A stretch of 38,373 bases of DNA from CAZHFA01 sp964534945 (GTDB lineage: Bacteria; Bdellovibrionota_C; UBA2361; CAKMMH01). Positions 1 through 7,895 of this stretch are shown in pieces. Position numbers and translations under genes: made by a program. The stretch lies in NCBI GenBank assembly GCA_964534945.1, contig CAZHSB010000012.1, forward strand, positions 1 through 38,373, written 5' to 3'. The notes under the pieces are model-generated. The model was not told the origin of the DNA, did not search any database, and saw only the letters and a list, made by a program, of their open reading frames with translations. The number at the start of each line of letters is the position of its first letter. Positions within the stretch are counted from its first letter, which is position 1.

Positions 1-10
1 TTATTTTAAC

Positions 11-947
11 CTAACCCCCTAAAAAAAGTGTCCTAAAATTTGACAAACTCCCAACCCAAAGGACAGGAGATGTTAATAATGACATAATTATTAAAAAACT
101 AGAAACTTTCAAATAATTATATAAAGTTCGCTTTCCTTTAAATTTTAATAACAAACATAGCAATGGCAAAACAACAAATAACTGGCATAACATTTTATCT
201 AATTTTAAATAATTGGAAATAATTTTAATATAACTAAGATTTCCCTCATAGTCGTACGGGATTTTGCAAATATTATTAATACTATGTATATAATCAATAA
301 AAATCATCATCCCCTTTGGATTATCAAAAATAATCCAAATTGTTAGTCCAATACAGGTTATAAAAAAAACAAGGATAATTTTCCATTGCTTAAAAATTAT
401 TGGAAGAAATATTAATAAAATATCGATCGGTTTTATATATATCAAAATCGCGAGAAAGAATCCTGCCCAAAAAAATTTCTTATTAATTGAAAATAAAATA
501 AAAAGTAAAATAAAAAAAAATTATCAAATTTATATTACCATTTGCAACCTCACATAACATACTAGATGATAACAATATGAGGAAAAATAAGACAATATAA
601 AATTTATTAAAATTTAATTTAGTATTAATTTTTTTCCCGATAAAATAAGAAATAATCGTCAGGCAAGGAACCATCAAAAATGTAAGAGCAAGAAATAACA
701 GTTTTAACTCGTCATAACTAAAAAATGGATTGATCTTTGATAGCAAAAATGCAAAAAAAGGTGGATATATATATGGAACCACAAATGTTTCATTATTTAT
801 CAAATAAGTAAATGGATTTTCATATATATTTATACCATCAATTATTTTTTGTGAAGCATTATAATACGCATCAAAATCTGAATGAGAAAAAGTAAGGGTA
901 ACAAGACTATTCTTAAAATATATTCCAAATATTATTATACTAAGCAA
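11..947 (-). pseudogene. GT87 (DUF2029)-type membrane glycosyltransferase, frameshifted
   Basis: Two adjacent minus-strand reading frames (483-947 and 11-445) are halves of one polytopic protein. The first half has SDFDAYYNASQKI and YIYPPFFAFLL, the pattern near the start of polyprenol-phosphate-dependent GT87 mannosyltransferases. The second half has IKPIDILLIFLP and LLTSPVLW, typical of the later membrane segments. The frames meet at a run of nine A (512-520 on plus); removing one A fuses them as ...LIIFFILLF...FFWAGFFLAILIYIKP, so a one-base indel in a homopolymer separates them. The only listed start is a TTG at 945-947 with no ribosome site. A perfect AGGAGG (988-993), inside the end of the upstream kinase gene, points instead to an in-frame ACG at 978-980. 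At roughly 320 residues it is shorter than usual for the family, so the C-terminus may also be lost. Family call good; whether it is a true pseudogene or a sequencing error is open. Confidence 0.7.
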
Positions 948-961
948 AACAAGTACTAAAC

Positions 962-2119
962 TTAAAACTCTTTCTCTCGTATCCTCACCTCCTCAGCGGG
1001 CAACCAAAACAAAAATTTTGTTCCCCCATCTACTTTGGAAGCGACTTCTAGCTTACCCATATTAAGCTCAATGGCACGCTGAACAACAGAAAGGCCTACG
1101 CCTAGGCCATCATCATCTTTTTTGGAAGAAAGACGATTAAAAAGTTTAAATACATCTTGTAAGGATTTTTCTGGAATTCCTATGCCGTTATCTTTTACAA
1201 AAATTTTTGCAAAGGTCCCCATAGGTAATTTTTCTGTTCCCTCAAATCCAATGTAAATATCTTTTTGTCTGCTGATATTATACTTTATCGCATTAGAAAT
1301 TAAATTTATAAAAATTCTTCTAACCAACTCTTCACTTCCCCAAATCGGAGGAAATGTATCTATCTTAAATGAAACATTCTTATCTTTATAAAAATTCATA
1401 TCTTCAAATAATGAAGATATAACTTCATTTAAATTAAAAAATTTCATATTTGTGGCTTCTTTCCCAAGTTTTGCAAATTCATACATCGCCTGCACTTGGT
1501 TTATAAGCCTATTGCTAACTTCAAGACTACTATTTAATAACGTTTTAAATCTTTCTTTGGGAACTTTATCATACTCATCTATTAAATATTCTAACCTCAT
1601 TATAAGCCCACCAAGAGGCCCTCTAATATCATGCGCAACCGTCTGGCAAAACTCATCTAATATTGTATTTTTTTGATTAAGCATCATATTTGTTTCTGTA
1701 AGACGCATAGTAAGCTCTTTATTTATTTCTTCTAGCTTTTGCATCCTAATAATATGACGAATTGTCACAGATAATTTCGATTTCCACTCATCATCTTTAA
1801 TTAAACAGCTCGTACATCCTAGAGAATATAGAGAATTTAAATATTTTGCATCATCAATTTTACTCGATAATACAACTACACTTGGCGTGTTCATCGTAAG
1901 TTTTACTTTGCTTAAGAAATACGCATACGGCCAATCAATAGTATCTTCATAAACTAAAACTATTTTCGTATCATTATTATCAATTTCCTCTAGACAACTT
2001 TCTATCGAAGATACATCTATAAAATCATAATCTTTTAAATTCTCTCGCACAAACTCAAAAGGCTCTTTTTGGCTCTCGTCTCCTAACAATAAAATTTTTT
2101 CTCTAGACAAAGATTCCAC
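962..2119 (-). CDS. Hybrid sensor histidine kinase with N-terminal receiver-like domain
   Basis: Soluble histidine kinase of 385 residues with no membrane segment. Residues 7-122 look like a receiver domain: an acidic patch after strand 1 (GDE, 13-15), SS at 85-86 and the conserved Lys in CLIKD (108). The phospho-acceptor position is blurred (YED, 57-59), so this domain may not be phosphorylated normally. A coiled coil (125-155) leads to the HisKA site (VAHDIRGPL, His163). The ATPase domain shows the N box (NLISNAIKYN, Asn272 and Asn276), G1 (DNGIGIP, Asp310) and G2 (GLGVGL, 338-343). It lies 27 bases after fliA in the same direction, so it is probably co-transcribed with flagellar genes. Its partner regulator is not in the window. 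The 3' end carries a Shine-Dalgarno site for the downstream GT87 gene. Confidence 0.85.
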   Translation of the reverse strand: MESLSREKILLLGDESQKEPFEFVRENLKDYDFIDVSSIESCLEEIDNNDTKIVLVYEDTIDWPYAYFLSKVKLTMNTPSVVVLSSKIDDAKYLNSLYSLGCTSCLIKDDEWKSKLSVTIRHIIRMQKLEEINKELTMRLTETNMMLNQKNTILDEFCQTVAHDIRGPLGGLIMRLEYLIDEYDKVPKERFKTLLNSSLEVSNRLINQVQAMYEFAKLGKEATNMKFFNLNEVISSLFEDMNFYKDKNVSFKIDTFPPIWGSEELVRRIFINLISNAIKYNISRQKDIYIGFEGTEKLPMGTFAKIFVKDNGIGIPEKSLQDVFKLFNRLSSKKDDDGLGVGLSVVQRAIELNMGKLEVASKVDGGTKFLFWLPAEEVRIREKEF

Positions 2120-2146
2120 ACAAAACCTTTTTATAAAAAAGAATAA

Positions 2147-2896
2147 TTAAGAAATATTTTTTAAATACGTTTTTAATCTAATTAATGCTCTAGACCTAAT
2201 TTGAGATGCTCTAGATTCTGTTACTCCAATAATCTCTCCTATCTCCTTTAAATTAAGTTCTTCATAAAAATATAAACTTATTACTAATCTTTCTTTTTCT
2301 GGAAGTCTATCTAAAGACCTTGCGACAAGTTCAATCTTTTCTGTACTTAATAATTTAAATAGTGGATCTTGTCCCTTACTCTCCAAGACTTCATCTTTAC
2401 TAAATCTATCTTCCCCATGTCCATAACCAAGTTCCTCAAAACTTAACATTACAATATTACTAACTTCTCCTAGTCTTTTGTTAAATTCATCTACAGAAAC
2501 TCCTAACACATGCGCAACTTCCTCATCAGTTGCAGCTCTTCCTCTAATACTCTCTATTTGACGATATGCATCTTCAATTTCATGAATTTTTTTCCTTAAT
2601 GATCTTGGAAGCCAATCTTGCGAACGAAAACTATCTAGTATAGAACCTTGAATTCTAAACCTCGCATACGTTGCAAAATTTGTATCTTTCTTCGGATCAA
2701 ATTTTTCTAACGCATCAACTAATCCAATAATACCAGAATTTATCATTTCATTGACATCTACTTCTTTTGGCACACGTCCAAGCAGACGATTAACGACTTT
2801 CTTAACAAGAGGAAGATACGCACGTATCATTTCATCTTTTTCATCATTGTTAATATGTCTATATGCTGTAATACCACTTAAGTTTTTACTATTCAC
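2147..2896 (-). CDS. fliA: Flagellar RNA polymerase sigma factor (sigma-28)
   Basis: FliA directs RNA polymerase to late flagellar genes. Region 2 is clear (AYLPLVKKVVNRLLGR ... DVNEMINSGIIGLVDALEKFD ... FATYARFRIQGSILDSFR followed by WLPRSLRKK), as is region 4 (LDRLPEKERLVISLYF ... LNLKEIGEIIGVTESRASQI). I chose a GTG start at 2894-2896, giving 249 residues. GAGGAG lies about seven bases before it, whereas the upstream ATG at 2909-2911 has no ribosome site and itself overlaps that GAGGAG. Either way the start lies inside the end of the small membrane protein gene, which suggests translational coupling. Order in the operon is flhB-flhA-flhG-orf81-fliA. An anti-sigma factor FlgM is not seen here. 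Confidence 0.95.
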   Translation of the reverse strand: MNSKNLSGITAYRHINNDEKDEMIRAYLPLVKKVVNRLLGRVPKEVDVNEMINSGIIGLVDALEKFDPKKDTNFATYARFRIQGSILDSFRSQDWLPRSLRKKIHEIEDAYRQIESIRGRAATDEEVAHVLGVSVDEFNKRLGEVSNIVMLSFEELGYGHGEDRFSKDEVLESKGQDPLFKLLSTEKIELVARSLDRLPEKERLVISLYFYEELNLKEIGEIIGVTESRASQIRSRALIRLKTYLKNIS

Positions 2897-3134
2897 TACC
2901 CGTCTCCTCATAATTTACTAAAATTTTAACTATTATTATTTTTGCAACCACTAATAATAAAATCGCTATCATAGCCCTATATGTAATCGTCACGACTCCA
3001 ACATCCTGCCTAAACCCTGCAATCATAATTACAACAAAAGCAAGCAAAGAAAGTCCTGCAACAAATTTATCAATCAAATAATAATTTATTTTTTTTACAA
3101 ATTTTTTATCATTTTTATTCGTATTCTCAGTCAT
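2889..3134 (-). CDS. Small two-segment membrane protein in the flagellar operon
   Basis: An 81-residue protein with a Lys-rich start (about 1-17), two hydrophobic segments (about 24-41 and 52-72) and an acidic tail. I do not recognise a family. The gene begins six bases after flhG ends, and its 3' end overlaps the fliA start, so it is firmly inside the flagellar operon. Tight packing and sensible composition support a real gene. Possible roles, all inference, are a membrane anchor for the FlhG ATPase or an export or stator accessory. No motif decides between them. Confidence 0.7.
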   Translation of the reverse strand: MTENTNKNDKKFVKKINYYLIDKFVAGLSLLAFVVIMIAGFRQDVGVVTITYRAMIAILLLVVAKIIIVKILVNYEETGSE

Positions 3135-3140
3135 CGCTCA

Positions 3141-3980
3141 CTAAATCCTTTGCTCTAACAATTCTTTAAAGAAAAACTGCATTCCGCCTTTTACTCTAAA
3201 GTCAAAAAAATCATCATCAATTTTCCTTGCAAGAGAAACCACTTGGCGTCCTGCGTTGGAACATGGAAATTTTTCTACAAATGCTTTTTGAGATTCTATA
3301 GACTCATTAACAGCAGAATCTCTTGGAATAAAGCCTATAAATTTCAATCTTACTTTTAAGAATCTTTCAACTGCCAAAAATAATTTCTTATATGCTTTCT
3401 TGGCATCATTTTCAGATTGAACATTGTTTACAAGTATTGAAAATTCTTTTTCGCCTTTTTGAGATAAAACTTTTATTAGCGAATATGTATCAGTTAATGA
3501 TGTTGGTTCATCTGTAATAACACACACTACTTCCATCGCTACGCTATTAAAAAACAAGACATCTTCTCCTATTCCTGCCCCCGTATCTATCAAAAGATAA
3601 TCATATTTTTGAGCGATCCTCTCGACTTCACTCATTAAAAGGGATTTTTGCTCTGATGTTAAATTTATAAGTGCCTTTACGCCACTTCCTGCAGGAATTA
3701 TTGAAAGCCCATTTGGAGCATCAATAATAATTTCATTGATGGTTTTTTCATGGAAAAGTAAATCTTCTAATGTATATTTAGGAGTTAGTCCTAATAAGAT
3801 ATCAACATTAGCCAAGCCTAAATCAGCATCTAAAATAAGTACACGTCTTCCTTGATTCACAAGGGCTAAACCAATATTTATAAGGCTATTGCTTTTACCA
3901 ACTCCGCCCTTTCCGCTTGTAAAGCTTATAACTCTAGTTAATCCTTCTTTTTTTGTATTTTTTATAATGCTATCGTACAT
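3141..3980 (-). CDS. flhG: MinD/ParA-type ATPase FlhG, lacking the FlhF-activating N-terminus
   Basis: FlhG is a membrane-associated MinD-like ATPase that limits flagellar number and helps C-ring assembly. The deviant Walker A is complete (GKGGVGKS, 23-30), followed by LILDADLGLANVDILLG (48-64), the MinD switch region, and DYLLIDTGAGIG. A C-terminal amphipathic stretch (about 258-279, FFFKELLEQ) could be the membrane helix. The usual N-terminal DQAxxLR motif, which stimulates the FlhF GTPase in known FlhG proteins, is missing; the chain starts MYDSIIKNTKKEGLTRVI. In many genomes flhF lies between flhA and flhG, but here only 78 bases separate flhA and flhG. The 279-residue length is normal. 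Confidence 0.9.
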   Translation of the reverse strand: MYDSIIKNTKKEGLTRVISFTSGKGGVGKSNSLINIGLALVNQGRRVLILDADLGLANVDILLGLTPKYTLEDLLFHEKTINEIIIDAPNGLSIIPAGSGVKALINLTSEQKSLLMSEVERIAQKYDYLLIDTGAGIGEDVLFFNSVAMEVVCVITDEPTSLTDTYSLIKVLSQKGEKEFSILVNNVQSENDAKKAYKKLFLAVERFLKVRLKFIGFIPRDSAVNESIESQKAFVEKFPCSNAGRQVVSLARKIDDDFFDFRVKGGMQFFFKELLEQRI

Positions 3981-4058
3981 ATCTTTATTCCACTTATTTG
4001 ATTCAAAAATTACATAATTAGTTACAAAAATTTTATAAATAAATTTTTTTAACTAATT

Positions 4059-6149
4059 TCACTGTTCAACAGAGATTACACCTAAAGATTGAACCCTCGT
4101 ATTTGGAGCAATCTCTTGATGACTTATCACAGAAACCCCTGGAATAAACCTTTCTACAAAGTTTGAAACGCCCGCTCTTATATAACTTGGTGTTAATAAA
4201 AGAGGTGTATATCCAAGTTCTGCAAATTTTTCTGATGTTGAAGAAATCTTAGTTATTAGTTTTTGCGCAAGACCTGGGTCTAAAGCTAAATAAGACCCCT
4301 CATCTGTTTGTTGCAAAGTTTCAGAAAGAGATTTTTCTAAAACAGGTGTTAAGCTAACCAATGGAAGTGTACCTTCCTTTGTTAAAAACTTTTCTGTTAT
4401 AGATCTAGACAATTTCTTTCTTACTTGTTCCGCTAATTTCTCAGTATTTTTTGTTTGCGGAGCAGTATCTGCCAATGTTTCTAAAATCGTTCTTAAATCT
4501 CTTATGCTTACTTGTTCTTTTAGTAAATGCGACAAAACCTGTTCTACTTGTCCTATTGTTAAAACAGATGGAATAAGCTCTTCCACAACCTTTGGATATT
4601 TCGTAGCTAAATTGTCTACTAAATGTTGAACTTCTTGTCTTCCAAGAAGTTCTGCCATATTATTTTTTATAAGTTCTGTTATATGTGTAGCAATAATTGT
4701 TGAATGTTCCACAACCGTATATCCTGAAAATTGTGCTCGTTCTTTTTCACTGTCAGGAAGCCATATTGCATCAAGTCCAAACGCAGGTTCTTTAGTGGCG
4801 ATTCCATTTAATGGCGCAGTAACATTTCCGGGATCCATTGCTAAAAGATGATGAGACATTAATTCACCTTTTCCAATGCAAGCTCCTCTTAAAAGCATTC
4901 TGTATTCGCCAGAATTTATTCTTACGTTATCCCTAATATGAATTGGTGGAACAATAAATCCATAATCAAGTGCAAATTGTCTTCTTAAAGATCTTATCCT
5001 TTCTACGAGTTCTCCTCCCTCTACCATTGAAACTAATTCATATCCAACTTCTAATTCCAAAACATCTAGAGACAAAAGTCCCGTAACTTCCTCTGTACTT
5101 CCGGGTTTTGGTCCCACAGGTTCCGTACTTTCTTTTGCTGCTTTTATAAGTTTATCTTTTTCTTCTCTTGAAGTTTTTCTCTTCATAAAAGCAATAGAAC
5201 CAGAAAATAATGACAAAAGTATAAATGGCATAAAAGGAAGTCCGGGTAATATCGCAAGTCCTAAGCATACTGCACTTGTTAAAAATAATGGCTTTGATGT
5301 TCTTGATAATTGTCCTATCACTTCTGTATTTAAATCTTCTCCAGAAGCAGTTCTTGCCACAATTAAGCCTGATGCAAGCGAAATGATAATTGAAGGAATT
5401 TGGCTTACGAGTCCATCACCGATTGTAAGAAGCGTATACAAAGAAGCAGCTTCTGTCCATTGCATGTCCTTTTGAACCATACCTATAAATAATCCACCAC
5501 CAATATTTATAGCAACTAACATAAGGCCTGCAACGGCATCTCCACTTACAAATTTTGCAGCACCATCCATAGCTCCATAGAATTCAGATTCTCTTGCTAG
5601 ATCTTTTCTTCGTGTTTTTGCTTCGGATTCATTAATGATTCCTGTATTTAGATCAGAATCTATTGCCATTTGTTTTCCAGGCATAGCATCTAATGTAAAT
5701 CTTGCAGCAACCTCTGCAATACGTCCAGAACCCTTAGTAATAACTTTTAAATTTACGATACTGATTGCTATAAAGATTACTATACCTACAGCATAGTTTC
5801 CTCCGACGACGAATTGTCCGAATGCTTGAATAACTGTCCCTGCAGCTGATAATCCTTTTTCTCCGTTTAATAAGATTAATCTTGTAGAAGCTACGTTCAT
5901 ACCTAATCTAAACATTGTAGTTACTAACAAAATTGCTGGAAAACTTGAAAAATCAAGTGGACGATTCATGTATAATGAGCAAAATAATATTATAAATGAA
6001 ACTGTAATATTTAGTGCAATACAAATATCAAGTACAGGTGTTGGAACAGGAAGCAATAGAATTAGTAAGATTCCGACTAAAGTAAGTGGCATTACTAAAT
6101 GTTTTAAAACTTTCTTATCAAATTTGTTCTTTTTAGTAGTTGTTTCTAT
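4059..6149 (-). CDS. flhA: Flagellar export gate protein FlhA, probable AUA start
   Basis: FlhA forms the nonameric export gate of the flagellar type III secretion system. The N-terminal membrane region contains the FHIPEP signature (RIAEVAARFTLDAMPGKQMA, then DSDLNTGIINESEAKTRR); the C-terminal cytoplasmic domain binds export substrates and chaperones. The first ATG (6090-6092) would remove the normal N-terminus and has no ribosome site. The frame stays open upstream and encodes IETTTKKNKFDKKVLKHLV, a typical FlhA N-terminus, back to an ATA at 6147-6149. A perfect AGGAGG (6155-6160) lies five bases before that ATA, and no ATG, GTG or TTG occurs in frame between. The ATA overlaps the flhB stop (ATAG). 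From ATA the protein is 696 residues, the usual family length. Confidence 0.93.
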   Translation of the reverse strand: METTTKKNKFDKKVLKHLVMPLTLVGILLILLLPVPTPVLDICIALNITVSFIILFCSLYMNRPLDFSSFPAILLVTTMFRLGMNVASTRLILLNGEKGLSAAGTVIQAFGQFVVGGNYAVGIVIFIAISIVNLKVITKGSGRIAEVAARFTLDAMPGKQMAIDSDLNTGIINESEAKTRRKDLARESEFYGAMDGAAKFVSGDAVAGLMLVAINIGGGLFIGMVQKDMQWTEAASLYTLLTIGDGLVSQIPSIIISLASGLIVARTASGEDLNTEVIGQLSRTSKPLFLTSAVCLGLAILPGLPFMPFILLSLFSGSIAFMKRKTSREEKDKLIKAAKESTEPVGPKPGSTEEVTGLLSLDVLELEVGYELVSMVEGGELVERIRSLRRQFALDYGFIVPPIHIRDNVRINSGEYRMLLRGACIGKGELMSHHLLAMDPGNVTAPLNGIATKEPAFGLDAIWLPDSEKERAQFSGYTVVEHSTIIATHITELIKNNMAELLGRQEVQHLVDNLATKYPKVVEELIPSVLTIGQVEQVLSHLLKEQVSIRDLRTILETLADTAPQTKNTEKLAEQVRKKLSRSITEKFLTKEGTLPLVSLTPVLEKSLSETLQQTDEGSYLALDPGLAQKLITKISSTSEKFAELGYTPLLLTPSYIRAGVSNFVERFIPGVSVISHQEIAPNTRVQSLGVISVEQ

Positions 6150-7225
6150 GCTGTCCTCCTATGTGGTCTTAACTTGTAAACATAAGCAAGAACTTGTGCT
6201 ACTGCCTTAAATAATTCTTTTGGAATTTGTTGCCCCACATCTACTGATGCATAAAGAGCTCGAGCAAGAGGTTTCCTTTCTATGATTGGAACATTATGTT
6301 CTCTTGCGATTTCTTTTATTCTTTGTGCTAGATAATCTTGACCTTTTGCGACAACAATAGGTGCAGGTGCCTTTTCCTTATCGTATTTTAAAGCGACAGC
6401 AAAATGTGTAGGGTTTGTAATAACGACGTCTGCTTGTGGCACACTTTGAAAAATCCTTTGAGCAATTCTTTGTAATCCTTTAGATTGGATTTTCCTTTTT
6501 GTTGCCTCATCACCTTCTATTGCCTTTCTTTCATCTTTTACTTCTTCTTTCGTCATTCTATTAACTTTTAGCCATTGATGTTTTCCCCAGAAATAATCAA
6601 AGATTGCGAGTGCAATTAAAACGTATGATATTCTCCAAAAAAGAGTTGCCATTGCATCTCCTGTAAAAGAAAAAACTTCTTTTATCGAGTGGTGCATAAG
6701 CATAACCATTGATGGAGCAAATGATTTTAATCCAAAATAACCAATAGGAATTATGAGTGCTAATTTTGCGAGGGATTTTAAAGTATTTACTATACCATTT
6801 ACAGAAAAAATTTTTTTTATTCCATTTATTGGATTTAAATTTGAAAATTTAATATCAATTTTTTTCTCTTTTACATTCCATTTTGTTTGAATCATAATGG
6901 CAAGAGTTACGACGACTGCTACAACCATTAGTTGCAAAAATATTTTTGGGCCTATTAAATAAATTATGCTTAAAGTGCCTTCATAAACTTCTTTATAATC
7001 GATTTGTGTTGTATCTTTAATTCTTGCAAATGCGGATTGCATTAAGAAAATAATATCTTCAAAAAGTCCTTTCCAAACTAATCGAAGTGCCAAGAACCCT
7101 GCAATTAAAGATAGAACTTGGGCAAGTTCCGTACTAACGTGAACACCGCCATCTTTTCTTAATTGCTCCATCCTCTTTGGGGTAGGGTCTTCTGTTCTTT
7201 CTTCTGGTGTTGATCCTTCAGCCAT
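6146..7225 (-). CDS. flhB: Flagellar export switch protein FlhB
   Basis: FlhB sits beside FlhA and switches the export apparatus from rod-hook to filament substrates by autocleavage. The 359-residue protein has the family N-terminus (ERTEDPTPKRMEQLRKDG), four hydrophobic segments (about 32-52, 90-112, 150-170 and 190-213) and the autocleavage motif NPTH at 271-274 within ITNPTHFAVALKY. The ATG follows GAAG at a workable distance. Its stop overlaps the probable flhA start, so the two are likely coupled. It is the first gene of the operon; the promoter must lie in the repeat-bearing region upstream, but I could not pick a convincing box. Confidence 0.96.
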   Translation of the reverse strand: MAEGSTPEERTEDPTPKRMEQLRKDGGVHVSTELAQVLSLIAGFLALRLVWKGLFEDIIFLMQSAFARIKDTTQIDYKEVYEGTLSIIYLIGPKIFLQLMVVAVVVTLAIMIQTKWNVKEKKIDIKFSNLNPINGIKKIFSVNGIVNTLKSLAKLALIIPIGYFGLKSFAPSMVMLMHHSIKEVFSFTGDAMATLFWRISYVLIALAIFDYFWGKHQWLKVNRMTKEEVKDERKAIEGDEATKRKIQSKGLQRIAQRIFQSVPQADVVITNPTHFAVALKYDKEKAPAPIVVAKGQDYLAQRIKEIAREHNVPIIERKPLARALYASVDVGQQIPKELFKAVAQVLAYVYKLRPHRRTA

Positions 7226-7400
7226 TTTTTAAACTTCTTTCCTATAGTGAAAATTTGACACAAAGGATCTAAAGCAAAGTTTATGCCCAACAAAAATTTT
7301 TATTTACCTAAGCTTTTCAATACATTAAAGAAATCAAAAAACAAAAACAGTCAAAATATTGTCAATTTAATGTCGTAAGATTTTTAAAGCCATCGCAAAT

Positions 7401-7495
7401 TACCTAGGTCTAGTTTGTATAGCATTTTCAACGCAGGTGCATTTACCATACAAAAATTTTTAGGTTCGCCCTTTCAGGGCAACGAAGATTTTTAG
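7401..7495 (+). repeat. Palindrome-rich dispersed repeat, copy A (partly decayed)
   Basis: This part of the 666-base intergenic region upstream of flhB aligns without gaps to 28198-28292. Between 7414-7492 and 28211-28289, 67 of 79 bases match. It holds GCATT-TTC-AACGC (7422-7434) and a perfect GCCCT-TTC-AGGGC (7468-7480) flanked by A/T arms able to pair (7452-7457 with 7488-7493). TTTGTAT (7414-7420) pairs with ATACAAA (7448-7454). The left end (CCTAGG, 7403-7408) appears to be a decayed form of the CCCAGGGTT/AACCCTGGG arm of copy B. Confidence 0.75.
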
Positions 7496-7696
7496 TTGTA
7501 TGTAACACTAAAATTGTTAATTTTTTTCAAAATTACATTAAAATAGGTTATTTTAAATTATAAATTCAAATCCACCATTCATTTAAATACCAACCTCATT
7601 GTTAAAATTATATAAAAAAAACGCCCTCCTAAGAGAAAATTATTGTTCTAAAAACTTTATATCATATGATGAAAAATTTTTATGGTGATGATTCTT

Positions 7697-7757
7697 GTCG
7701 CAGACTTTCAGCCTGCAACATGAATTTAAAAATTAGGAGGTGCCTACCAAAAATTAT
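7697..7757 (+). repeat. Further repeat module beside the scaffold gap
   Basis: Positions 7697-7716 carry GTCGCAGACT-TTC-AGCCTGC, the same palindrome that opens copy B at 28124-28143, here with one unpaired position. It runs into a 38-base unit at 7720-7757 that contains TAGG-AGGTG-CCTA and is repeated exactly on the far side of the gap. Apart from this and copy A, I see no gene or clear promoter in 7226-7891. Confidence 0.65.
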
Positions 7758-7857
7758 NNNNNNNNNNNNNNNNNNNNNNNNNNNNNNNNNNNNNNNNNNN
7801 NNNNNNNNNNNNNNNNNNNNNNNNNNNNNNNNNNNNNNNNNNNNNNNNNNNNNNNNN
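7758..7857. other. Assembly gap of 100 N
   Basis: Exactly 100 N, the conventional placeholder for a gap of unknown size. The 38 bases before it (7720-7757) and the 38 after it (7858-7895) are identical, so the assembler stopped in a repeat or left overlapping contig ends unmerged. The mltD stop codon lies in the last bases of the right-hand copy. Confidence 0.98.
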
Positions 7858-7895
7858 ATGAATTTAAAAATTAGGAGGTGCCTACCAAAAATTAT
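7858..7895 (+). repeat. Second copy of the 38-base gap-flanking unit
   Basis: Identical to 7720-7757. The last four bases overlap the end of mltD. It is either the other edge of a collapsed repeat or a duplicated contig end. Confidence 0.85.
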
